A stretch of DNA of 54,582 nucleotides, from contig DATIBC010000011.1 in NCBI GenBank assembly GCA_035457725.1, positions 1 to 54,582 on the forward strand, read 5' to 3'. Below, piece by piece: positions 7,501-14,943 of the stretch. Every line of letters begins with the position of its first letter. Within the stretch, counting starts at the first letter, position 1. Position numbers and translations under genes: made by a program. This DNA comes from DATFES01 sp035457725. GTDB lineage: Bacteria > Pseudomonadota > Alphaproteobacteria > CACIAM-22H2. The notes beneath the pieces are model-generated. The model searched no databases, was not told the origin of the DNA, and saw only the letters and a program-made list of their open reading frames with translations.

Positions 7501-8619
7501 ATGACGATCGCGGAACACGATTCGCCGTACATCATTGCCGCTCGCGCGCACCGCTCGAACAGCCTGGCCGGCATTGCCGCGGCATTGCTGCTGGTCTTGA
7601 CCAGCGGGGCCGCATCAGCCCAGGACCGCCTTACGCCGCCGACTTCGCCGGTCACCATCGATTACGACTCGCTCGATCGCCTGCCGGGCGCCCAGAAACC
7701 GCAAGGTGCGGCGCCGAGTCCGGACCGCTCGCGTCCGTCGAGCAGCCGCCCCGCTGGCGCGCGCTTTACGCCGCCACCGCCGCCGCCCAAATTCGATGAG
7801 CCGGCACCAAGCGCTTCGGCGAGCAGCGCACCAGCGCCCACGACTCCGCCGCCGCCGCCTGTGCTTTTGCCGACGGCCCCGCCGCCGCCGCCAAAGCTCG
7901 CGGCGCCAACGCCACCCGCCAATAGTGCGACGTCCACCGCGGCCTCGCCGCGCGGAGCGGCCGAAATCGATGCCGCGACTCCGCCCGCGCCGCCGCCGCC
8001 ATCGGTTACGGGTGACACGACGCCGGCATCGCCTCCAGCTTCGCCAAGCCCGGCGACACCGACGTCGACCGTTCAGGCCCGGAAATCGCCGGCAGCGAGT
8101 ACGCCCGCCACTTCCTTGCCCGCGCCCGCGTCGGCCGGTGCGACATCAGCAACGCCGGGTTCGGCGGCCGCGCCGACGAGCGACGACGAGCCCAAGGTTA
8201 CGCCGGCGCCTCGCGTACCGGTCGAAAGCGCCCCGGCGGGCGCGCCGGCCTCGCCGCCACATGTAACCGCGCCGCAGGTCGCGGCCCGCCCTGGAGCCGG
8301 TGTTACGGTCGACGCGACGATGCTGCGACTCGAATTCGCCGCCGGCTCGGCCGAACTCAGCGACGCGGCGCGCGATGCGCTTGCGCGGCGGGCCGAGACA
8401 TTCAAGCGCGACGAATCGATGCGGATTCAGTTACAGGCGTTCGCCACCGGATCCGGCGGCAGCGAGCCGCGGCGGCTCAGCCTCAGCCGAGCGCTCGCGG
8501 TGCGAGCATTCTTCGTCGAACGCGGGATCGCCAGCAGCAGAATCGACGTACGCGCGCTGGGCGAGCGGAGCGACGATGGACCGTCGGAGCGCGTCGACGT
8601 ATTGGCAGTGCGCCGTTAG
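7501..8619 (+). CDS. Secreted OmpA-domain protein with long Pro/Ala-rich linker
   Basis: From the ATG at 7501 this is 372 residues: a signal peptide ending in LLLVLTSGAASAQ (about residue 41), then roughly 200 residues of Pro, Ala, Ser and Thr with runs such as PPPPPP, and a C-terminal OmpA/peptidoglycan-binding fold (FAAGSAELSDAARDAL, then RRLSLSRALAVRAFFVERGI and a short C-terminal strand). An in-frame ATG at 7423 would add 26 residues before the signal sequence and is less likely. The linker could span the periplasm. It lies directly before the stator-like pair, whose second member has a similar domain. Its polyproline runs should make translation depend on EF-P. Confidence 0.75.
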   Translation: MTIAEHDSPYIIAARAHRSNSLAGIAAALLLVLTSGAASAQDRLTPPTSPVTIDYDSLDRLPGAQKPQGAAPSPDRSRPSSSRPAGARFTPPPPPPKFDEPAPSASASSAPAPTTPPPPPVLLPTAPPPPPKLAAPTPPANSATSTAASPRGAAEIDAATPPAPPPPSVTGDTTPASPPASPSPATPTSTVQARKSPAASTPATSLPAPASAGATSATPGSAAAPTSDDEPKVTPAPRVPVESAPAGAPASPPHVTAPQVAARPGAGVTVDATMLRLEFAAGSAELSDAARDALARRAETFKRDESMRIQLQAFATGSGGSEPRRLSLSRALAVRAFFVERGIASSRIDVRALGERSDDGPSERVDVLAVRR

Positions 8620-8669
8620 CGGGGCGGCGCGGTCGGGGCGACACGTAGGATCAGGGAGCAACACTCACG

Positions 8670-9809
8670 ATGACCCGGCCCTATCGCTTCTTATTCCGCA
8701 TGGTGCTCTTCCTGCTCGCCGTCATCGCGGTGTGCGTGGCGTTGCGTGGCGGATTGACCGACGCGTTTCTCGCCAATCCGCCGCTCAACGGCATGATCAT
8801 CGGCGTGCTGCTGCTCGGCATCGGTTACAACTTTCGCCAAGTCCTGGTGCTCAATCCGGAGGTGACCTGGATCGAGCATTTCCGTCGCGACCAGCCGAAG
8901 CTCTCGCGCTACAAGCCGCCGCGGCTGCTGGCGCCGATGGCGACGATGCTCGGTGAGCGCAAGGGCCGGGTCAGTCTTTCGGCGATCGCCACGCGTTCGA
9001 TGCTCGATTCGATCGGTTCGCGGCTCGACGAATCGCGCGACATTTCTCGCTACCTGATCGGCCTGGAGATTTTTCTCGGCCTGCTCGGAACTTTTTGGGG
9101 CCTGCTCGAGACGGTGGGCGCGGTGAGCAGCGTCATCGGCGGGTTGTCCACTGCCACCGATACCGCGGCGCTGTTCAACGATCTGCAGGCCGGTCTCAAG
9201 GCGCCGCTGTCGGGAATGGGCACCGCATTCGGTACTTCGCTGTTCGGGCTGGCCGGCTCGCTGGTGCTAGGGTTTCTCGATCTCCAGGCGAGCCAGGCGC
9301 AGAACCGTTTTTACAATGATCTCGAGGAATGGCTATCGAGCTTGACCCGCCTGTCCTCGGGCGGGCCGCTCGCCGACGGCGAGCAGCCGGTGCCGGCCTA
9401 TATCCAGGCGCTGCTCGAGCAGACGGCCGACAATCTGGAGAACCTGCAACGCACCATGGCCCACGCCGAAGAGAGCCGCGGCGTGAACAATACGACGCTC
9501 GCCGGGCTCGCTGACCGACTGGCGCAACTCACCGAACAGATGCGCGCCGAGCAGTCGCTGCTCGCCCGCCTCGCCGAGGCGCAGATGGAATTGAAGCCGG
9601 TGCTGACGCGGCTTGCCGACGCCGCCGGACGGGCGGGCGCGGGCGGGGACGAGACATTGCGCACGCATCTGCGCAACATGGAGGTCTATCTCGCGCGCAT
9701 CATCGAGGACGGCGTCGCCGGCCGCGCGCAGATGACGCAGGACCTGCGAAACGAGATTCGCCTGCTCGCGCGCACCATCGCCGCGCTCGCCGAAGAAGAG
9801 CAGCGGTGA
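8670..9809 (+). CDS. MotA/TolQ/ExbB-like proton-channel protein with helical tail
   Basis: A 379-residue inner-membrane protein. Hydrophobic segments are near residues 10-28, 40-57, 132-150 and 184-205; GLLGTFWGLLETV and the Gly/Ala-rich APLSGMGTAFGTSLFGL are the proton-channel domain signature. About 150 residues after the last segment form a predicted coiled coil (repeated Leu, Ala and Glu). It is followed 40 bases later by a MotB/OmpA-like partner, so together they should form an energised stator. There is no flagellar gene nearby, so a flagellar role is not supported. The long tail recalls ZorA of Zorya, but the other Zorya genes are absent. Confidence 0.82.
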   Translation: MTRPYRFLFRMVLFLLAVIAVCVALRGGLTDAFLANPPLNGMIIGVLLLGIGYNFRQVLVLNPEVTWIEHFRRDQPKLSRYKPPRLLAPMATMLGERKGRVSLSAIATRSMLDSIGSRLDESRDISRYLIGLEIFLGLLGTFWGLLETVGAVSSVIGGLSTATDTAALFNDLQAGLKAPLSGMGTAFGTSLFGLAGSLVLGFLDLQASQAQNRFYNDLEEWLSSLTRLSSGGPLADGEQPVPAYIQALLEQTADNLENLQRTMAHAEESRGVNNTTLAGLADRLAQLTEQMRAEQSLLARLAEAQMELKPVLTRLADAAGRAGAGGDETLRTHLRNMEVYLARIIEDGVAGRAQMTQDLRNEIRLLARTIAALAEEEQR

Positions 9810-9849
9810 CCCGCACCTCGAGCCGCACGCCTCGCCGCTAGGACGCCGC

Positions 9850-11046
9850 ATGGCATTCGCCGCCAACCGCCGCCAGCCGCGCTCCCTCGACATTTGGCCG
9901 GGCTTCGTCGACGCGCTGGCGACGTTGATCATGGTCATCGTCTTTGTGCTGATGATCTATACGCTGTTTCAGTTCCACCTGAAGGACGTCATCGCCGGCC
10001 GCGACCAGGCGCTCGAGCGGCTCGCCGCGCAAATCGAAGAGATCGCCGACCAACTCGCGTTCGAGCGCACCGAGACCGCCCGACTACGCGGCGAGATCGC
10101 CACGCTGTCGGGCGAGTTGACGCGCATCACCACGGTGCGCGACCGCCTACTGCAGGAGCTCGCCGCTGCGCAAGCCAAGGCCGAACAGGCGGCGGCGCAG
10201 TCGCAGAGGGTCAGCAAGGAGCTCGAGGACGCCTACAAGGCGATTTCCGCCGACAAGGAGAAGATCGAAGTCCAATTGCGCGAACTCGACGCATTGCGCC
10301 GCAATGTCGAGACGTTGTCGATCCTGCGCGACGAACTTGAAAAGAAGCTCGCCGAGCAAGGGACGCAGCTGCAGCGCGAGCAACAGCAGTATCAAGCGCA
10401 GATCAAGCTTACCGAAGACGCGCAATTGCGCGCCGATATCCTGACCCGCCAGCTCGCCGCGCTGCGCGACGAGATGGCGCGCCTCAACGCAGCGCTGGAG
10501 GCGAGCGAGGCCAAGTCGAAGGAGCAGCAGGTGCAAATCGCCGACCTCGGCCGACGGCTCAACCTGGCGCTCGCCAGCAAGGTCGAGGAACTGGCGCGTT
10601 ACCGGTCGGAGTTCTTCGGCCGGTTGCGCGAGGCGCTCGGCGATCGGGCCGATATTCGCATCGTCGGTGATCGTTTCGTCTTTCAGTCGGAGGTGTTGTT
10701 TCCAAGCGGTTCGGCCGATCTTCAGCCGGAAGGCCAGCGCCAACTGGCCCAGCTCGCCGTCACCTTGCAGGACGTGGCGCGGAGGATTCCGGCGGAGATC
10801 AACTGGGTGCTGCAGGTCGACGGTCACACCGACCGGCGGCCGATTTCGACATCGCAGTTTCCCTCGAACTGGGAGCTGTCGTCGGCACGCGCTATCTCCG
10901 TGATCAAGTTCCTGATCTCGCGCGGCATCGCCCCCGATCGCCTGTCGGCGACTGGTTTTGGCGAGTTCCATCCTTTGGACGTGCGCGAAGACGAGATCGG
11001 ATTCCGGCGCAATCGGCGCATCGAGCTCAAGCTGACCAGCCGCTAG
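9850..11046 (+). CDS. MotB/OmpA-like peptidoglycan-binding stator partner
   Basis: A 398-residue protein with a short cytoplasmic start, one membrane helix (about 20-42) that begins with a conserved Asp at residue 21 as in MotB, ExbD and TolR, a coiled coil of about 200 residues rich in Glu, Gln and Ala, and a C-terminal OmpA domain (LQVDGHTDRRP, NWELSSARAISVIKFL, RLSATGFGEFHPLD, RNRRIELKL). The Asp should carry the protons moved by the MotA-like neighbour, and the OmpA domain should grip peptidoglycan. The coiled coil is long enough to project well into the periplasm. The gene overlaps the convergent histidine kinase gene by four bases. Confidence 0.85.
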   Translation: MAFAANRRQPRSLDIWPGFVDALATLIMVIVFVLMIYTLFQFHLKDVIAGRDQALERLAAQIEEIADQLAFERTETARLRGEIATLSGELTRITTVRDRLLQELAAAQAKAEQAAAQSQRVSKELEDAYKAISADKEKIEVQLRELDALRRNVETLSILRDELEKKLAEQGTQLQREQQQYQAQIKLTEDAQLRADILTRQLAALRDEMARLNAALEASEAKSKEQQVQIADLGRRLNLALASKVEELARYRSEFFGRLREALGDRADIRIVGDRFVFQSEVLFPSGSADLQPEGQRQLAQLAVTLQDVARRIPAEINWVLQVDGHTDRRPISTSQFPSNWELSSARAISVIKFLISRGIAPDRLSATGFGEFHPLDVREDEIGFRRNRRIELKLTSR

Positions 11047-12701
11047 GTGGGACGACGGGACTCGCCAGTCGTCCGCAAGATCGGCAATTCGACGGTCACC
11101 CTGAGGCCGCCCCCGGAGCGGTTCTCTGCCCTGACGCGCCCGCCCAACGCCTCGACATTGCGCCGCACCAGCCACAGCCCGATCCCGAAGTGCGATAGCC
11201 CGCCAGCGTTCGGTGCATCGCCGTCCGCCGCCGCGCCGATCGTGGCCTTCCCCGGCGTCCCCGTTGCCCCGTCGCCCGCGGCGTCGCCCGCCGCGTCGAG
11301 TGCCGCAGTCATCCTCGCCTGGCCGGGACGCTGCGAATAGTACCGTTCGAAAATGCGCTCGAGCCGATCGGCGGGCACGCCAGGGCCGCGATCCTCGATG
11401 GTCAGGACCGCCGTAGCACCGCGCCGCGAAAGGCCGACGCGGACCTCCCCGCCGGGCGGAGAAAAGCTGATGGCATTGTCGACCAGGTTTTCGATGATTG
11501 TCTCGATCATGTCGGCGCCGCCGGCGATGGCGATTCCCGGCGCGATCTCCGCGACGACTTTCGCTGCGCCCGGCGCTTGCGCGGCCACGTAGCTGTTGAC
11601 CAGCATGCGTGCGAGCGCCGAAAGGTCGACGTGGTGGCGCGGCGGATCGAGCAGATCGGCCGTCGTTTCGTCAAGTCGTCGGGTCGCCGCAACCAACCCG
11701 TCGAGCTTGTCGAGCGCGCTTTCGACCGCCGTTACCGCCTGTTTGCCGCGCAGATCGCCGCCTTCGAGCCGCCGGCGAATCGGCTCGACCGACTGTCGGA
11801 TGACGCCGATCGGCGTCTTGAACGCGTGTGCGGTGTCCTCGGCGGCGCGGCGAATGTTTTCCGCCGAACCGCGCAAGGTGGCGACCAATCGGTCGAACTC
11901 GCGCGCGACCTCGGTCAGTTCTGGAATGCGGTTGCGGTCGACGAAGCTGCCCTCGCCGCGATCGGAGTGTATTTCGCGCGCGGTCCGCCCAAAGCGAATC
12001 AAGCTCCGCCACAGGCCGAAAAAAATACCGAGGGTCAGCACCGCAAAGACGACGTAAATGACCGCTGCGATCTGCACTTCGGGCGAGCGCCAGTACGGTC
12101 GACCCAGCGTATGGTCGCCAAGCTCATCGAGCCGATTCGAGACGACCAGAGCCCAGCATCCGCCTGGCGTCAGTACCGGGGTGATCGACGTCAAGAGTTC
12201 GCTGCGACCGCCGGGAAGTTCGAGGCGAAGCCCGAGTGGAACGTCACCCGCGCACGACTGGGCGAGACGCAAGAGCGTCCCGTCGTCGATCAGCCGTTGG
12301 CGCTCGAAATCGAGCAGGTCGGTGGACACCGGCGGCGCCGAGGCGATGTAGAAGAAGCCGACCGTCTCCCGCGTCTGTGCGGGACGAAACAGAAGCTTCA
12401 AGCTGATCGGCCCGCTGGCGAACCGCGCCAGTTCCTCGCCGAGACGAAAATACGGGATGCTATCGGCGCGCTGCAAAATCGGCTCGAGCGCCCGGCTGAT
12501 GAGCAGCCCGCGATCGCGCACGGACTGCATCATGAGTTGTTGCTTCTGCCCGTCGGCCGCTTGAAACTGGTCGTAGATGATCATTGGCACGACGACGAAC
12601 GCGCCCGCCAGCAGAACGAGGCGCGCGACCAGCGAGCGCCACACCCAGCCAATTACGCCGCGCAGAGCCGAAGAGCCGGCCGATTCAGCTCCGTTGATCA
12701 T
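11043..12701 (-). CDS. Membrane sensor histidine kinase
   Basis: A 552-residue two-component kinase. Two membrane helices (about 25-43 and 211-231) flank a periplasmic sensor of about 165 residues; a HAMP-like linker follows. The phosphorylation site is His292 in DTAHAFKTPIGVIR, the N box is ENLVDNAISFSPPGG (404-418), then DRGPGVP, FERYYS and GIGLWLV. Between the F and G2 boxes is an unusual Ala/Gly/Asp-rich insertion of about 40 residues (462-502) in the ATP lid. The ATG at 12701 overlaps the end of the regulator gene by 17 bases, supporting co-translation. With the ChvI-like partner it resembles ChvG, but the H box differs. Confidence 0.88.
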   Translation of the reverse strand: MINGAESAGSSALRGVIGWVWRSLVARLVLLAGAFVVVPMIIYDQFQAADGQKQQLMMQSVRDRGLLISRALEPILQRADSIPYFRLGEELARFASGPISLKLLFRPAQTRETVGFFYIASAPPVSTDLLDFERQRLIDDGTLLRLAQSCAGDVPLGLRLELPGGRSELLTSITPVLTPGGCWALVVSNRLDELGDHTLGRPYWRSPEVQIAAVIYVVFAVLTLGIFFGLWRSLIRFGRTAREIHSDRGEGSFVDRNRIPELTEVAREFDRLVATLRGSAENIRRAAEDTAHAFKTPIGVIRQSVEPIRRRLEGGDLRGKQAVTAVESALDKLDGLVAATRRLDETTADLLDPPRHHVDLSALARMLVNSYVAAQAPGAAKVVAEIAPGIAIAGGADMIETIIENLVDNAISFSPPGGEVRVGLSRRGATAVLTIEDRGPGVPADRLERIFERYYSQRPGQARMTAALDAAGDAAGDGATGTPGKATIGAAADGDAPNAGGLSHFGIGLWLVRRNVEALGGRVRAENRSGGGLRVTVELPILRTTGESRRPT

Positions 12702-13464
12702 CGGCCCAGCGATAGCCGAAGCCCGGATAGTTCTCAAGTTGTTCAAAATTGGCGTCGATGGCACGGAACTTCTGACGGATCCGCTTGACCAATGCGCGCA
12801 CGTTGGCGCGATAGCCCTCCTCGCCCGAGCCGGCGCGGAAACCTTCGCCACGGACCACGTCGTAAATTTCGCGATACGAGACGTCGCGTCCAGCGCGCGT
12901 GGCGAGCAGGCGTACCACCTTGAATTCGGTGAGCGTCAGTTCGACGCGTTGGCCGCGCCATAGCGCGCGTGCGCTGGAGTCGTCGAGAGAGAGTCCGTCC
13001 GGCGCGCTCGTCGCCAGTGCCGCGCCGACGTCGGCGCCCGCCTTGACGCCATCGAGGACCACTTTGAGTCGGCCGAGGATGATGCCGAAACTCTTTGCCT
13101 TGTCGACGAAATCGACGGCGCCGCGCTGCAACGCCGCCTCCTCGTAGATCGGCTGGTTGAGTCCGGTGAGAAACAGCACGGGCGTCCGTACGCCGCTTTC
13201 GCGCAGTCGCCGCAACACCTCGGGTCCGTCGATCTCCGGCATCTGCCAATCGAGCAAGATCGCGGCGGCGGATTTGCCGGCGGCGAAATAGTCGAGCGCC
13301 GCCTGTCCGCCCTCGATCGCGACGGCCACAAATCCCGAATCTTCGAGGTTGTTCTTGAGCGTTTCGAGAAACAACGGATCGTCGTCGACGACCACGATCG
13401 GAGTCGCGCGGCTTGAGTCCTCGCGCATCGCGCCCACGGCGCCCTCAGCGCTGGCCACGTTCAT
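12685..13464 (-). CDS. ChvI-like OmpR-family response regulator
   Basis: A 259-residue regulator from the ATG at 13464. The receiver domain has acidic Asp28-30, phospho-acceptor Asp72 in LLDWQMP, Thr100 and Lys122. The C-terminal winged helix is close to ChvI in ELTLTEFKVVRLLATRAGRD, EGYRANVRALVKRIRQKFR and ENYPGFGYRW. The start overlaps the lipoprotein gene by 20 bases; an alternative ATG at 13428 would avoid the overlap and lose 12 residues that are not part of the receiver fold. ChvG-ChvI pairs respond to acid and envelope stress, which agrees with the surrounding envelope genes, but target genes cannot be read here. Confidence 0.88.
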   Translation of the reverse strand: MNVASAEGAVGAMREDSSRATPIVVVDDDPLFLETLKNNLEDSGFVAVAIEGGQAALDYFAAGKSAAAILLDWQMPEIDGPEVLRRLRESGVRTPVLFLTGLNQPIYEEAALQRGAVDFVDKAKSFGIILGRLKVVLDGVKAGADVGAALATSAPDGLSLDDSSARALWRGQRVELTLTEFKVVRLLATRAGRDVSYREIYDVVRGEGFRAGSGEEGYRANVRALVKRIRQKFRAIDANFEQLENYPGFGYRWADDQRS

Positions 13465-13969
13465 CGTGCACCTGTCGAACGCATCGCTCGGCTTCCGGCG
13501 AAGCGGCGGCGGCCGCCAATTGCGCCCCCGAAGCGCCGTACGCCGTGTAGTGCAGGGCGTAAAATCCGTTGCGCTGGACATCCAAGTAGAAATAGACGTC
13601 GAGCACGCACTCGCGGCTCCGGTAACGCCAGACCTTGGCCGGAGCCGCATCGCTTTCTTGCTCCGGCTGTCCAAGGACGTCGGCGGTCTCGGGCTGGCTG
13701 AGCCCCACCAGCTTGATGCCCGGCTGCGGCAGCGGCGCCGCGGGCGGCGTGACCGGAGACGGCGGCGGCCGCACGGCGGTCTGGCGCTGCTCGCCGCCAG
13801 AGCGCGGTGTCTCGCGCGGCGGCGATTGCGGTTTGGGCGTGGCGGAACTTGCCGACGGTTGACTCCAAGGAAACTCTCCCCGTTCGAGCGAGCCGCACGC
13901 CGCGAGCGTGAATGCGCATGACGCGATTGCCGCGAGACGGATCGCCAAGCTGGCCCTGGATGCAATCAT
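13445..13969 (-). CDS. Putative lipoprotein in the two-component operon
   Basis: A 174-residue protein from the ATG at 13969 with a lipoprotein signal: hydrophobic AIRLAAIASCAFTLAAC ends in the lipobox LAAC with Cys near residue 25. A Pro/Ser-rich spacer follows to about residue 75, then a compact domain with GIKLVGLSQPETADVLGQPE and WRYRSRECVLDVYFYLDVQRNG. That last stretch resembles the short BamE/SmpA-like folds that monitor or assemble outer-membrane components, but I do not assign it firmly. It is the first gene of an operon with the regulator and kinase, so it may feed an envelope signal to the kinase. Confidence 0.7.
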   Translation of the reverse strand: MIASRASLAIRLAAIASCAFTLAACGSLERGEFPWSQPSASSATPKPQSPPRETPRSGGEQRQTAVRPPPSPVTPPAAPLPQPGIKLVGLSQPETADVLGQPEQESDAAPAKVWRYRSRECVLDVYFYLDVQRNGFYALHYTAYGASGAQLAAAAASPEAERCVRQVHDERGQR

Positions 13970-14304
13970 AGAGGTCCGGCCGTTGTCGATGGGTGACAGT
14001 TTCAGCGTCATTCGAGCAGCGGCGTGGTGCCGCGGGGGTCCGGTATCCGGTGGCCCAAACCTGAGAAAAATAATGCCTTGGAACCGTTTGCGAGGGAACC
14101 CCGTCCTTTCCATGGGTATTGCGCCCGCCGCAGGTTGTGACAGAAACGAGGCGCGGCGGTTGTAGTTGTAAGAAATCTGAGTCGGTCGCTCCGATTCATT
14201 GAATAACCATGGGGCCAAGCGCATTGTCACCTTGAAGGCAGGCGCAACTGACGCCGCTACAGATAAGGAATCGTTTACCAAATCGCCCCTGGAGTCGCCG
14301 ATTC
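13970..14304. other. Divergent intergenic region, no gene seen
   Basis: A 335-base gap between the divergent lipoprotein and glycine-zipper genes. I see an imperfect inverted repeat GAGTCGG-5-CCGATTC at 14179-14197 and an AT-richer stretch near 14160-14220 that could hold promoters for both directions, but no clear -35/-10 pair, RNA gene or supported ORF. Confidence 0.4.
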
Positions 14305-14943
14305 ATGTCGCCGTTCAAATTTCATGCCCCTCGGTTCCCGTGCTTGGCCGTAGCGACTTGCGCGCTCATGTTGTCGGCATTGGCGACGCCGGCTGTCGCG
14401 GAGCCTCCGCCGTGGGCGCCGGCGCATGGCTACCGCGCCAAGCAAGCGCAGACTGGATACGTCGTCCACCCGTACGTTGCAACGCGTCCGACCGGCTATG
14501 TCGTGTACGGTGTCCCCTATGGCGTCGACCGGGGATACTGCGATCGCCCCTTGCTGTCGCGCGAATTGGTCGGCGGCGTGGTCGGCGGCGCCGCGGGCGG
14601 CGTCATCGGCCATCAGGTCGGCAAGGGCTCCGGCCGCACCGCGGCCACGATCGGCGGCATCGTCGTCGGCGCTCTGGTCGGCGCGTCGATCGGCCGTAGC
14701 ATGGACAACATCGATCAGCGTTGCGTCGGCTACGCGCTCGAGCACGCGCCCGACAGGCACCGCGTGGCTTGGAACAACGCCGAAAACGGCCACGACTACG
14801 CGGTCGAGCCGACGCGCACCTTCGAACGTGACGGGCGCTATTGTCGCGAATACCAGACAATGGCGACGATCGACGGCCGCCGCCAGAACGTTTACGGCAC
14901 GGCGTGTCGCAAGCCTGACGGAACCTGGCAACTCGTCAACTGA
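14305..14943 (+). CDS. Glycine-zipper (17 kDa antigen-like) envelope protein
   Basis: A 212-residue exported protein. A signal peptide with hydrophobic CLAVATCALMLSALATPAVAE ends near residue 32. The middle holds a glycine-zipper 2TM segment, VGGVVGGAAGGVIGHQVGKG followed by AATIGGIVVGALVGASIG (about 90-128), typical of Rickettsia 17 kDa surface antigen relatives. The C-terminal domain (RTFERDGRYCREYQTMATIDG, then YGTACRKPDGTW) is the small cysteine-containing fold often found after the zipper. It overlaps the convergent ABC transporter gene by eight bases. Confidence 0.82.
   Translation: MSPFKFHAPRFPCLAVATCALMLSALATPAVAEPPPWAPAHGYRAKQAQTGYVVHPYVATRPTGYVVYGVPYGVDRGYCDRPLLSRELVGGVVGGAAGGVIGHQVGKGSGRTAATIGGIVVGALVGASIGRSMDNIDQRCVGYALEHAPDRHRVAWNNAENGHDYAVEPTRTFERDGRYCREYQTMATIDGRRQNVYGTACRKPDGTWQLVN

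Noticed and set aside
5827..7551. A 574-codon open frame on the minus strand across efp and the phosphatase gene
   Set aside because: It is antisense to two recognised genes and has Arg/Asp/His-rich composition typical of the complement of GC-rich coding sequence. No family is visible.
7700..8300. Tandem repeat array in the Pro/Ala region
   Set aside because: The codons for Pro, Ala and Ser recur but without a fixed period; it is low complexity inside a reading frame.
8670..11046. A Zorya defence system
   Set aside because: Only the stator-like pair is present; no ZorC, ZorD helicase or ZorE nuclease in the flanks, and neighbours are envelope genes.
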